DNA of 64,000 nt from contig NZ_WJPO01000012.1 in the NCBI RefSeq assembly GCF_009649175.1, positions 32,370-96,369 of the forward strand, in the 5' to 3' direction. Below are positions 29,494 through 37,800 of this stretch, in pieces (the stretch's first letter is position 1; each line of letters opens with the position of its first letter). Origin of the DNA: Rhodovulum strictum (GTDB lineage Bacteria > Pseudomonadota > Alphaproteobacteria > Rhodobacterales > Rhodobacteraceae). Made by a program: the position numbers and the translations under genes. The notes below the pieces were generated by a model. The model did no database searches. It was not told the DNA's origin and was given only the letters and a program-made list of their open reading frames with translations.

Positions 29494-30921
29494 GTGCACA
29501 AGGCTGGCAAGGCACTGGCACGTCTGGCAATGACAGGCGTCCTTCTGGGTGCAGGCGCTGCGGCGGCCCAGACCGGGGGCGATGTCGTCACCCGGCAATA
29601 TGACGATGGCGGCATCTACGAGGGCACCTTTCGCGACGGCAAGCAGCACGGGCGCGGCACCTACCGGCTGCCCAACGGCTACGAATATACCGGCGACTGG
29701 ATCGAGGGCCGGATCGAGGGCGAAGGCACCGCGCGTCTGGTCAACGGCTCGGTCTACGAGGGCCAGTTCCTCGACGGCAAGCCGCATGGCGTCGGCAAGA
29801 TCATCTTTGCCGATGGCGGCACCTACGAGGGCGAGTGGGAAGACGGCAAGATCACCGGCACCGGCATCGCGATCTATGCCAACGGCGTGCGCTACGAGGG
29901 CGAGTTCCGCAATGCCGTGCATCACGGCGTCGGCACCATGCAAAGCCCCAACGGCTATGTCTACGAAGGCACCTGGATCAACGGCATCAAGGAGGGCAAG
30001 GGGCGCATCACCTATCCCGGCGGGCGCTTCTACGAGGGAGAGATGAAGGGCAACCAGCGCGCCGGCAAGGGTACGCTGACCACGCCCGAGGGTCTTGTCT
30101 ATTCCGGCGCCTGGAAGGATGGCGAGATGAACGGGCTCGGCACGCTGACCCAGCCCAATGGCGACATCTACGAGGGGCTGTTCCTGAACGGCGAACGGCA
30201 CGGCACCGGCAAGGTCACCTATGCCAATGGCGATGTCTACGAGGGCGACTATCGCGCCGACAAGCGCCACGGCAAGGGCGTGTTCCGCGGCGCGGACGGC
30301 TATCTCTACGAAGGCGACTGGGTCGCGGGTCGGATCGAGGGCACGGGCCGACTGACCTATCCCGACGGCTCGGTCTATGAAGGAACCTTCCGCGAGGATC
30401 TGCCCGACGGCACCGGCAAGGTCACCTATGCCGACGGGGCCACCTATGAAGGCGCCTGGAAGGCCGGCGTGATCGAGGGCCAGGGCCGCGCCACCTTCCC
30501 CAACGGGCTGACCTACGAGGGCATGTTCAAGGACGCCGCCTATGACGGCGAGGGCACGATGACCCATGAGGGCGGCTATGCCTATACCGGGCAATGGCAG
30601 AACGGGCTGCGCCACGGCCAGGGCTCGGCCAGCTATGCCGACGGGTCGGTCTATTCGGGCAGCTTCGTCAAGGGCCAGCGCGAAGGCCAGGGCACCATCA
30701 CCATGCCCGACGGCTTCAGCTATTCGGGCGGCTGGCAGGACGGCAAGTTCCACGGCCAGGGCACGGCCACCTATGCCAATGGCGACGTCTACGAAGGCAC
30801 CTTCTCGATGGGCAAATACGAGGGCGAAGGCGTGATGCGTTATGCCGACGGCGAAATCCGCTCGGGCACCTGGCGCAACGGCGTCCTGACCACCGGCACC
30901 GCACCCGCCCAGCCCGAATAA
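29494..30921 (+). CDS. Secreted MORN-repeat protein
   Basis: This 475-residue protein has a signal peptide (about 1-26, LARLAMTGVLLGAGAAAAQ) followed almost entirely by about 18 tandem 23-residue MORN repeats (consensus YANGDVYEGxFxxGKxHGxG) from about residue 36 to 462; the last, EIRSGTWRNG, is degenerate. MORN repeats form an extended beta-hairpin array, and in other proteins they bind membranes or act as scaffolds. Export suggests a periplasmic or surface location here. The start is GTG with AAAGGGGG at a good spacing; ATG 29530 would shorten the signal peptide. There is no enzymatic domain and the function is unknown. Confidence 0.92.
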   Translation: MHKAGKALARLAMTGVLLGAGAAAAQTGGDVVTRQYDDGGIYEGTFRDGKQHGRGTYRLPNGYEYTGDWIEGRIEGEGTARLVNGSVYEGQFLDGKPHGVGKIIFADGGTYEGEWEDGKITGTGIAIYANGVRYEGEFRNAVHHGVGTMQSPNGYVYEGTWINGIKEGKGRITYPGGRFYEGEMKGNQRAGKGTLTTPEGLVYSGAWKDGEMNGLGTLTQPNGDIYEGLFLNGERHGTGKVTYANGDVYEGDYRADKRHGKGVFRGADGYLYEGDWVAGRIEGTGRLTYPDGSVYEGTFREDLPDGTGKVTYADGATYEGAWKAGVIEGQGRATFPNGLTYEGMFKDAAYDGEGTMTHEGGYAYTGQWQNGLRHGQGSASYADGSVYSGSFVKGQREGQGTITMPDGFSYSGGWQDGKFHGQGTATYANGDVYEGTFSMGKYEGEGVMRYADGEIRSGTWRNGVLTTGTAPAQPE

Positions 30922-30986
30922 GGGCGCGGCCCGGACCTGCGCGCGGGCGGGCGGTGGGTTGGCACCGACCCTGCGGGCCGCACCCC

Positions 30987-31904
30987 TCAGTCGCCCTGGC
31001 TGGCGCGTTGCAGCTTGACCGGTTCACTGCGGGCAAGCCGGATGAAATGGGCGATATAGGGCCGCGCTGCGTCCTCGGTGCGGGTGGCGGCATAGATGCG
31101 TTTGGTCAGGCCCGGTTCGGTCACCCGGCGGATCGCCAGATCGGCCGCGCCCCGCGCATCGCGCACCACCCAGTCGGGCAGCACCGTGACCCCGCGCCCC
31201 GAAGCCACCAGCATCAGGATCACCGCCGTCAGTTCCACCACCCGCACCGCCAGCGGTTCGACCCGCGCGGGCCCCAGAAGCCCGGTAAAGATATCCAGCC
31301 GGCTGCGGTCCACCGGATAGGTGATAAGCGTCTGGTCGCGGAAATCCTCGGCCTCGACAAAGGGTTTCGCGGCCAGCGGATGGGTGGCGGCACAGACGAA
31401 GACGGGTTCGTAGTCGAAAAGCGGCGCAAAGGTCAGGTCGTCGTGATCCTCGGGGTCCGACGAGATCACCAGATCGACCTCCTCGCGGGCCAGCGCGGGC
31501 AGCGCGTCAAAGGACAGGCCGGGGCGGATATCGACATCGACCTCGGGCCAGACCTTGCGAAAGGATTCGAGCACCGGCAGCAGCCAGTCATAGCAGGCAT
31601 GGCATTCCAGCGTGATATGCAGCCGCCCCGACCGGCCCGACCGCAGACCCTGGAACTCCGCCTGTAGCGCGGCAATCTCGGGCAGGATCCGCTCGGCCGC
31701 CCGCAGCAGCCGCAGCCCCGCCGCCGAAAGCCGCAAGGGCTTGGTGCGGCGGACGAAAAGCTCCATCCCGACCTGTTCTTCCAGCCCCTTGACCTGATGC
31801 GACAGCGCCGACTGGGTGATGTTCAGCCGCTCGGCCGCGCGCGCCAGCCCGCCCGCATCATGGATGGCCTTGATCGTGCGCAGGTGGCGAAGTTCGAGGT
31901 GCAT
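30987..31904 (-). CDS. metR: LysR-family regulator, MetR type
   Basis: This 305-residue LysR regulator has an N-terminal winged helix (ELRHLRTIKAIHDAGGLARA, then LNITQSALSHQVKGLEEQVG) and a periplasmic-binding-like effector domain with the MetR-like ITLECHACYDWLLPVLE. It is divergent from metF with 101 bp between them, the classic arrangement for MetR, which in E. coli responds to homocysteine. The shared region contains an inverted repeat that may be the operator. The assignment as MetR rests on sequence resemblance plus this context. Confidence 0.9.
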   Translation of the reverse strand: MHLELRHLRTIKAIHDAGGLARAAERLNITQSALSHQVKGLEEQVGMELFVRRTKPLRLSAAGLRLLRAAERILPEIAALQAEFQGLRSGRSGRLHITLECHACYDWLLPVLESFRKVWPEVDVDIRPGLSFDALPALAREEVDLVISSDPEDHDDLTFAPLFDYEPVFVCAATHPLAAKPFVEAEDFRDQTLITYPVDRSRLDIFTGLLGPARVEPLAVRVVELTAVILMLVASGRGVTVLPDWVVRDARGAADLAIRRVTEPGLTKRIYAATRTEDAARPYIAHFIRLARSEPVKLQRASQGD

Positions 31905-31915
31905 ATTGTCGCGAC

Positions 31916-31943
31916 ACTCATATTGATCTTGAGAACTATGAGT
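31916..31943. promoter_or_regulatory. Candidate MetR operator between metR and metF
   Basis: ACTCAT and ATGAGT make a 6-bp inverted repeat with a 16-nt spacer in an AT-rich stretch of the metR/metF divergent region. The span and spacing fit a LysR-type activation site, although the sequence is not the E. coli TGAA-N5-TTCA box. Assignment is by position only. Confidence 0.4.
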
Positions 31944-32005
31944 TTGTTTCACAACCCGCATCATGCGACAAGCGTGCGAAGCCGAATCCAGCCGGAGCAA
32001 GTGCC

Positions 32006-32875
32006 ATGTCCGCCCCCCGTGTGTCCTTCGAGTTCTTTCCGCCGAAATCGCTTGAGGCGAGTTTTCAGCTCTGGGAAACGGTGCAGGCACTGGCGCCCCT
32101 GAAGCCGCAATTCGTGTCGGTGACCTATGGCGCGGGCGGAACCACGCGCAAGCTGACCCATGAGGCGGTCGAGACGATCCATAACCGCTATGGCGTGAAC
32201 GTCGCCGCGCATCTGACCTGTGTGGATGCCACCCGGGCCGAGACGCTGGAGATTGTCGACGCCTATGCAAGGGCCGGGGTGACCGAGATCGTGGCGCTTC
32301 GGGGCGACCCGCCGCAGGGGCAGGGGGCCTTCGTGCCGCATCCCGAGGGCTTTGCCAATTCCTGCGAGCTGATCGAGGCGCTGGCGGCGCGGTCGCTGTT
32401 CCGCATCCGCGTCGGCGCCTATCCCGAACCGCATCCCGAATCGCGCGGCGTCGGCCATGACGTGCAATGGCTCAAGCGCAAGTTCGAGGCCGGGGCGGAT
32501 TCGGCGATCACCCAGTTCTTCTTCGAGGCCGAGACTTTCTTCCGCTTCCGCGAGGAATGCGATGCGGCCGGCATCGACGGCTCCAGGATCATCCCCGGCA
32601 TCCTGCCGATCGAGAAATGGGCGGGCGTGCGCCGCTTCGCCGAACGCTGCGGCACCAGAATCCCCGCCTGGCTGGACGAGGCGTTCGACAAGGCCGTGCG
32701 CGACGGGCGCGAGGATCTGCTGGGCAAGGCGCTGGCGACCGAGCTTTGCACCGAACTGATGGAGGGGGGCGTGCAGGATTTCCACTTCTACACGCTCAAC
32801 AAGCCGCACCTGACGCGCGACATCTGCCACGCGCTGGGCGTGCTGCCCGCAGGCCATCTGGAAAAGGTCGCCTGA
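32006..32875 (+). CDS. metF: 5,10-methylenetetrahydrofolate reductase
   Basis: MetF is an FAD-dependent enzyme that makes 5-methyl-THF for methionine synthesis. The 289-residue TIM barrel has SFEFFPPKSLEASF at the N-terminus, VTYGAGGTTRKLT, LRGDPPQGQGAF and ITQFFFEAETFFRF. All are typical of the short bacterial MetF. The start gives MSAPRVSFEFFPP after CCGGAGCAAG. It is divergent from metR, so activation by MetR is likely. Confidence 0.97.
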   Translation: MSAPRVSFEFFPPKSLEASFQLWETVQALAPLKPQFVSVTYGAGGTTRKLTHEAVETIHNRYGVNVAAHLTCVDATRAETLEIVDAYARAGVTEIVALRGDPPQGQGAFVPHPEGFANSCELIEALAARSLFRIRVGAYPEPHPESRGVGHDVQWLKRKFEAGADSAITQFFFEAETFFRFREECDAAGIDGSRIIPGILPIEKWAGVRRFAERCGTRIPAWLDEAFDKAVRDGREDLLGKALATELCTELMEGGVQDFHFYTLNKPHLTRDICHALGVLPAGHLEKVA

Positions 32876-32911
32876 GCCCCGGCCCGCACGGGGCCAGACC
32901 GGGGGCGGCGT

Positions 32912-33397
32912 TCAGTGCTGGTGCCCGTGCGAGTGGCCCGTGGCGGGCGCGGCCGGGCTGTCGCGGGTCACGTCGACCGGGATCTCGACCACCACCTCGC
33001 CCGCCTTCTCGAAATTCAACGTGACGGTCACGCTGTCGCCCTGCGCCAGCGGCCGCGTCAGGCCCAGGAACATCACGTGGTCGCCGCCGCGTTTCAATTC
33101 GTGGCTGCCGCCCGCGGGTATCGCAAAGCCCTCCTCGACCTCGACCATGCGCATCACGCCATTGGCGTCGGCCTCATGGGTGTGCAACTCGACCCGCTCG
33201 GCCACGTCCGAGGCGGCGGACACCAGCCGGTCATCCTCGGCGCCGGTATTGACCAGCACCATGAAGGCCGCCCCCGATTTCGACATCATCGTGGACGCGC
33301 GGGCATAGGGATCCTGTATCTCGATATTGTCTGCCAGTGCGGGCAGGACAGGCGCAAGCGCCAGGGCGCCCGCAAGCAGGAAGGTTTTCGGGGACAT
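32912..33397 (-). CDS. Periplasmic copper chaperone PCu(A)C
   Basis: This 161-residue exported protein has a signal peptide of about 22 residues (FLLAGALALAPVLPALADN). Its PCu(A)C domain carries copper ligands in ELHTHEADANGVMRM and GGDHVMFLGL, following the H-x10-M-x21-H-x-M pattern with small variation. A histidine-rich tail (GHSHGHQH) adds possible metal ligands. PCu(A)C delivers Cu(I) to the CuA site of cytochrome c oxidase together with Sco proteins. The next gene upstream on this strand is another small copper-context protein. Confidence 0.93.
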   Translation of the reverse strand: MSPKTFLLAGALALAPVLPALADNIEIQDPYARASTMMSKSGAAFMVLVNTGAEDDRLVSAASDVAERVELHTHEADANGVMRMVEVEEGFAIPAGGSHELKRGGDHVMFLGLTRPLAQGDSVTVTLNFEKAGEVVVEIPVDVTRDSPAAPATGHSHGHQH

Positions 33398-33440
33398 CTG
33401 TCCCTCCGTTCTTTCGGTTGGATTTCTCGGCGCGTTCGTC

Positions 33441-33797
33441 TCAGGCCACAGCAGCGGGTGGGCCACGCGATCGCGGTTGCGGGCTGTCGCGCCCATCCGC
33501 CATGGCAGCGACCAGAGGCAGACGCGTCGCGCCGGGTTGCAGGGGGCGCGCAGGCGGCGCCAGGGCGGGCAGCGTCACGGCCGCCAGCGCGGCCAGCCCG
33601 TCGGGACAGATATGGGGCGGCCCGGCCGGGTTGCCCTGGGCATCCACGGCAATCGCCTGCAACCCCATGCCGGTGCAGATCACAAGCGTTCCGACAGGCC
33701 CGGGCTGGCCGCGCGCGGCCGCAAGACCCAGCGAGGCAAGCACAAGACCGAGCGCAAGGCCAAGAGCCAGAAGCGGGCGGATCTGTCGCATGGACAT
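33441..33797 (-). CDS. Small exported Cys-containing protein (DUF2946-like)
   Basis: This 118-residue protein has a hydrophobic N-terminal signal or anchor (IRPLLALGLALGLVLASLGL). A short domain follows with LVICTGMGLQAIAVDAQGNP and HICPDGLAALAAV. Two cysteines and one histidine sit in an I-C-T-G ... H-I-C-P arrangement recalling DUF2946 proteins, which often neighbour PCu(A)C and TonB receptor genes. It is 43 bp upstream of the copper chaperone on the same strand. A role in periplasmic copper handling is inferred from context only. Confidence 0.65.
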   Translation of the reverse strand: MSMRQIRPLLALGLALGLVLASLGLAAARGQPGPVGTLVICTGMGLQAIAVDAQGNPAGPPHICPDGLAALAAVTLPALAPPARPLQPGATRLPLVAAMADGRDSPQPRSRGPPAAVA

Positions 33798-33844
33798 CAA
33801 TCTAACCCCGGCCCGCCCGCCGGGCAAACGGAAAGCGTCCCGCC

Positions 33845-34579
33845 TCAGCCCCGGCCGATGAAGGGCATGGCGGTGGCCATCACCGTCATGAACTGGACAT
33901 TCGCCGACAGCGGCAATTCGGCCATGTGCAGCACCGAGGCCGCGACATGGGCCACATCCATCACAGGCTCGACCGCGATCTCGCCATTGGCCTGCGGCAC
34001 GCCCCGGGTCATCTGCTGCACCATCTCGGTCAGCGCATTGCCGATGTCGATCTGCCCGCAGGCGATGTTGTAGCGCCGCCCGTCCAGACTTAGCGCGCGG
34101 GTCAGCCCCGTGACGGCATGTTTCGACACCGTATAGGGCGCCGAGCCCCAGCGTGGCACATGGGCCGAGATCGAGCCGTTGTTGATGATCCGCCCGCCCT
34201 GCGGATCCTGCCGCCGCATCAGGCCAAAGGCCGCGCGGGCGCACAGGAACATCCCGTCGATATTGATCGCCGACAGACGCCGCCAGTCGTCCAGCGCGAT
34301 CTCGTCAATGGGCGCCGCGCGCAGGCCGATGCCCGCATTGTTGAACAGCACATCCAGCCGCCCCCAGTCGGACGCGATCCGGGCAAAGCCCGCCTCGAGC
34401 GCCGCGGCGTCGGTCACATCCATCGGCAGGATCAGCGCATCGGCATTGCCCTGCGCGGTTTCGACCAGCGGCGCCTCGCGGCGGCCCGCCAGCGCGACGC
34501 GCCAGCCCGCATCCAGAAACGTCCGGGCCGTGGCGCGGCCGATGCCGCTGCCCGCGCCGGTAACAAGGATGGTCTGCAT
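33845..34579 (-). CDS. Short-chain dehydrogenase/reductase
   Basis: This 244-residue classical SDR has the N-terminal NAD(P) motif VTGAGSGIGRATA, FNNAGIG, the serine in NNGSISAHV and the Y-x3-K pair in YTVSKHAV. Arg33-Arg34 (AGRRE) after the second strand suggests NADP(H). The substrate cannot be inferred: it stands alone, divergent from pepF, and 47 bp upstream of the DUF2946-like gene. Confidence 0.93.
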   Translation of the reverse strand: MQTILVTGAGSGIGRATARTFLDAGWRVALAGRREAPLVETAQGNADALILPMDVTDAAALEAGFARIASDWGRLDVLFNNAGIGLRAAPIDEIALDDWRRLSAINIDGMFLCARAAFGLMRRQDPQGGRIINNGSISAHVPRWGSAPYTVSKHAVTGLTRALSLDGRRYNIACGQIDIGNALTEMVQQMTRGVPQANGEIAVEPVMDVAHVAASVLHMAELPLSANVQFMTVMATAMPFIGRG

Positions 34580-34718
34580 GATGGTTCCCCTGTCCTTCCC
34601 CTTGGCAGAGTCCCAGCCAAACCGCCCGGATGCAAGGCCGATCCGCCCTGCCCGCGCTTGATACCCCCTGCCCCCACGCCCTATGTCTGGTCAGACGCGA
34701 CATGAAAGAGGTTCCCAG

Positions 34719-36542
34719 ATGCGCATGACCCCGCCCGCCCCCGTCTTCGACGCCAATACCACGGGTCCGGGGGGGCTTGGCGCGCTGCCCGAATGGGATC
34801 TGGCCGATCTGTACACGGCCCCCGACGCGCCCGAGATCGCCCGCGACATGGACTGGCTGGAGGCGGAATGCGCCCGCTTCGCCGCCGATCACGAGGGCAG
34901 GCTGGCGGGGCTGGATGCGGGCGGGTGGCTCGACTGCATCGCCCGCTACGAGGCGATCAACCGTATCTCGGGGCGGATCATGTCCTATGCGGGGCTGCGC
35001 TATTACCAGAACACGGTGGACGCGGCGCGCGCCAAGTTCCTGTCGGATTGCCAGGACAGGATCACCACCTTCACCACGCCGCTGGTGTTCTTCTCGCTGG
35101 AGATCAACCGCATCGAGGACGGCGTGCTGGAGGCGCTGTTCGCGGCGAATGCCGACTTTGCCCGCTACAAGCCCGTCTTCGACCGGCTGCGGGCGATGCG
35201 CCCCTATCAATTGTCGGACGAGCTGGAAAAATTCCTGCATGACCAGTCGGTGGTCGGCGCCTCGGCCTGGAACAAGCTGTTCGACGAAACCATCGCCGCC
35301 CTGGAATTCGAAGTCGACGGCGAAAGCTACGGGATCGAGGGCACGCTGAACTTCATGACCGATCCCGACCGCGCGAAACGCGAGGCCGCGGCCCATGCGC
35401 TGGCCGAGGTGTTCGAAGAGAACGTCAAGCTCTTTGCCCGCGTCCACAACACGCTGGCCAAGGAAAAGGAAGTCGAGGATCGCTGGCGCAAGATGCCGAC
35501 GCCGCAGACCGGGCGGCATCTGTCGAACGATGTCGAACCCGAAGTGGTCGAGGCGCTTCGCAATGCCGTGGTCGCAGCCTATCCGCGCCTGTCGCATCGC
35601 TATTACGCGCTGAAGGCGAAATGGCTGGGGCTGGACAAGTTGCAAGTCTGGGACCGCAACGCGCCCCTGCCGATCGAGGAACCCAAGACGGTGGATTGGG
35701 AAACCGCCAAGGCGACCGTGATGGGCGCCTATGCCGATTTCTCACCCAGGATGGCCGAGCTTGCCGCGCCGTTCTTCGACAGGGGCTGGATCGACGCGGG
35801 CGTGAAACCCGGCAAGGCGCCGGGGGCCTTCGCGCATCCGACGGTGACGGATGTCCACCCTTACGTGATGCTGAACTATCTGGGCAAGCCGCGGGACGTG
35901 ATGACGCTGGCCCACGAGTTGGGCCATGGCGTCCATCAGGTGCTGGCCGCGGCACAGGGCGAATTGCTGTCCTCGACGCCGCTGACCCTGGCCGAAACGG
36001 CCAGCGTGTTCGGCGAGATGCTGACCTTCCGCAAGCTGCTGGCGGCGGCCGAGACACCGGCGCAGCGCAAGACCCTGCTGGCGGGCAAGGTCGAGGACAT
36101 GATCAACACGGTCGTCCGCCAGATCGCGTTCTACGATTTCGAGTGCAAGCTGCACGACGCCCGCCGCCAGGGCGAACTGACGCCCGAGGACATCAACGAA
36201 ATCTGGATGAGCGTGCAGGGCGAAAGCCTCGGCCCCGTCTTCGAGTTCATGCCGGGATACGAGACCTTCTGGGCCTATATCCCGCATTTCGTCCACTCGC
36301 CCTTCTATGTCTATGCCTATGCCTTTGGCGACGGGTTGGTGAACGCGCTTTACGCGGTCTACGAGGAAAGCGGCGCGGATTTCCAGGACAGGTATTTCGA
36401 CATGCTGAAGGCGGGCGGCTCGAAGCACCACAAGGCGCTGCTGGCGCCCTTCGGGCTGGATGCGGCGGATCCGGCCTTCTGGGACAAGGGGCTTTCGATG
36501 ATCGAGGGGATGATCGACGAGCTGGAAGCGATGGAAGGCTGA
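34719..36542 (+). CDS. pepF: M3-family oligoendopeptidase F
   Basis: This cytoplasmic zinc metallopeptidase cleaves short peptides. The 607-residue protein has the HExxH zinc motif in TLAHELGHGVHQVLA and the downstream glutamate ligand in TLAETASVFGEML. The C-terminal SPFYVYAYAFGDGLV is typical of the PepF/M3B group. The ATG at 34719 is chosen because GAGG lies 7 nt upstream; an in-frame ATG at 34683 has no ribosome site. Nothing is missing. A hairpin and a short repeat follow the stop. Confidence 0.95.
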   Translation: MRMTPPAPVFDANTTGPGGLGALPEWDLADLYTAPDAPEIARDMDWLEAECARFAADHEGRLAGLDAGGWLDCIARYEAINRISGRIMSYAGLRYYQNTVDAARAKFLSDCQDRITTFTTPLVFFSLEINRIEDGVLEALFAANADFARYKPVFDRLRAMRPYQLSDELEKFLHDQSVVGASAWNKLFDETIAALEFEVDGESYGIEGTLNFMTDPDRAKREAAAHALAEVFEENVKLFARVHNTLAKEKEVEDRWRKMPTPQTGRHLSNDVEPEVVEALRNAVVAAYPRLSHRYYALKAKWLGLDKLQVWDRNAPLPIEEPKTVDWETAKATVMGAYADFSPRMAELAAPFFDRGWIDAGVKPGKAPGAFAHPTVTDVHPYVMLNYLGKPRDVMTLAHELGHGVHQVLAAAQGELLSSTPLTLAETASVFGEMLTFRKLLAAAETPAQRKTLLAGKVEDMINTVVRQIAFYDFECKLHDARRQGELTPEDINEIWMSVQGESLGPVFEFMPGYETFWAYIPHFVHSPFYVYAYAFGDGLVNALYAVYEESGADFQDRYFDMLKAGGSKHHKALLAPFGLDAADPAFWDKGLSMIEGMIDELEAMEG

Positions 36543-36548
36543 AGGGGG

Positions 36549-36583
36549 GCCGGGCGCCCGCCCATCGAGGGCGGGCACCCGGC
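36549..36583. terminator. Hairpin after pepF, shared with the convergent DUF4389 gene
   Basis: Fifteen-base arms (36549-36563 and 36569-36583), made almost wholly of G and C, enclose a 5-nt loop. One C-A mismatch on the plus strand becomes a G-U pair on the minus strand, so the minus-strand RNA hairpin is fully paired. It begins 6 bp after the pepF stop. Confidence 0.6.
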
Positions 36584-36584
36584 A

Positions 36585-36618
36585 GCCTCCGGCGGGGATA
36601 TTTCCGGCCAGAAGAAGC
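36585..36618 (+). repeat. Short Rhodobacterales-type intergenic repeat, copy 2
   Basis: This reads GCCTCCGGCGGGGATATTTC then CGGCCAGAAGAAGC. It shares its 3' half with the element at 8755-8781. It lies directly after the pepF hairpin in a convergent intergenic region, the usual place for such elements in this order. Confidence 0.5.
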
Positions 36619-36626
36619 CCGGGGCG

Positions 36627-37247
36627 TTATTTCCAGGGCGTCCAGGGAAAGGGCTTCTGCTCGCTCGCAACCGCCTGATAGCGCGCCGTGATCGCCATCC
36701 AGTTGCCCAGCCGCGTGCCGAAGTCGGAGATGTTGGGGTTCTTCTGCTTGGCAAAGAGCATCCAGCCGAATTGCAGCAGCGTGGTGGCCACCAGCAGGGT
36801 CTGGGCGACCGAGAACAGGACCAGAAGCACCAGCATCCAGGCCCCGCGGATCCAGACCGCGCGGGGTTCCAGCGGATCGGAGGAGGCGGGGCCGCCCGTT
36901 GCACCGCCTGCGGGGCCACCGGCAGGGGCGTCACCGGAGGCACCGCCGGGGCCGGGCTCGGCGGCGGCGCTGCCGGACGGGGCAGCAGAGGCAGCAGCGG
37001 GACGCGGGGCGGGTTCGGGGACCGCCGCGCTGGGCGGGGCAGCGGGTGCAGCCGCGGGGCGCGGGGCGGGCGCAGGGGTCGCCGCCGCGCTGGCGGGCGC
37101 GGGGGCCGCCCCGCCCGTCGTGCCATTGACGGCCGGCGCCGGCTTTGCGGCAACGGCGTCGGGCGGCGCAGCCGTTGCGGGCCGGGGTCGCGGACCCGGT
37201 TCGGGCGCGGGTTGCCAGTTCGGATTGGGAGCGGGCGTGTCGGACAT
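36627..37247 (-). CDS. DUF4389-family membrane protein with long Pro/Ala-rich N-terminus
   Basis: This 206-residue protein has a low-complexity first 120 residues rich in proline, alanine and glycine (PAPRPAAAPAAPPSAAVPEP type), probably disordered and cytoplasmic. A DUF4389 domain follows: a hydrophobic helix (AWMLVLLVLFSVAQTLLVAT), a second amphipathic part and the C-terminal NPNISDFGTRLGNWM ... EQKPFPWTPW signature. The function of DUF4389 is unknown. The disordered arm is longer than the usual short leader of the family, which is the only oddity. Confidence 0.85.
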   Translation of the reverse strand: MSDTPAPNPNWQPAPEPGPRPRPATAAPPDAVAAKPAPAVNGTTGGAAPAPASAAATPAPAPRPAAAPAAPPSAAVPEPAPRPAAASAAPSGSAAAEPGPGGASGDAPAGGPAGGATGGPASSDPLEPRAVWIRGAWMLVLLVLFSVAQTLLVATTLLQFGWMLFAKQKNPNISDFGTRLGNWMAITARYQAVASEQKPFPWTPWK

Positions 37248-37288
37248 CGGAGCCTCCGGGCATTGCGCCGGGGCGCCGATGCCCCGGC

Positions 37289-37723
37289 TCAGAACAGGAT
37301 GATGTCCTCGAAATGGCGCGGCAGGTCGGCCGCCGCAACCCCCACCAGATCCTTGTTGAGGTCTGCGGCAAGGGCCTCGGCCAGCGGCGCGGCGATATGT
37401 CCGCGCAGCGCGCCCAGCATCGCGGGCGGCGCGCTCATCGCAAAGCGGTCATAGCTGCCATTCGCCCATTCCGTCGCCGCAATATCCAGCACGTCGCGGG
37501 CAAAGGCCTCGCGATTCTGTTCCCGCTCGGGGGTGGAAGGCTCGAATCCGTGGCGCGCGGCCCCCGGCGCGGCCTGGCTGCGGCCGGGGCGTTCCGAATA
37601 GCGGATCTCGGTCGCCTTGTCGAAGGCCGAGAGTTCCTCCAGCCCCTTGCCCGGCCCGGTATTGACCAGAAGCCGCGCCTCCTTCTCGTTGGCGATCAGC
37701 ACCAGCGTTCGAACGGGTTTCAT
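37289..37723 (-). CDS. Host-attachment-protein-like (Host_attach) domain protein
   Basis: This 144-residue protein begins MKPVRTLVLIANEKEARLLVN and contains GFEPSTPEREQNREAFARDVL with a C-terminal LPRHFEDIILF. The family takes its name from a protein involved in Agrobacterium attachment to plants, but members occur widely and their fold resembles release-factor eRF1 domain 2 (bacterial archaeo-eRF1-like). The biochemical role is unknown, and the name is not evidence of host association here. It lies 77 bp downstream of the ABC importer on the same strand. Confidence 0.85.
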   Translation of the reverse strand: MKPVRTLVLIANEKEARLLVNTGPGKGLEELSAFDKATEIRYSERPGRSQAAPGAARHGFEPSTPEREQNREAFARDVLDIAATEWANGSYDRFAMSAPPAMLGALRGHIAAPLAEALAADLNKDLVGVAAADLPRHFEDIILF

Positions 37724-37800
37724 GGCATCCTCCGCTTTGACCACGTCCCAAGTCTGGCCAGCCCGGGCGCGGGCCGCATTGATGTGGCGCAAGCCCGCGA

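Noticed and set aside
29600..30870. CRISPR-like or satellite repeat array
   Set aside because: The 69-bp periodicity is in frame and encodes MORN repeats; there are no identical repeats with unique spacers.
37289..37723. Phage or host-attachment island
   Set aside because: The family name is historical. No phage, integrase or adhesion genes occur nearby, and composition matches the chromosome.
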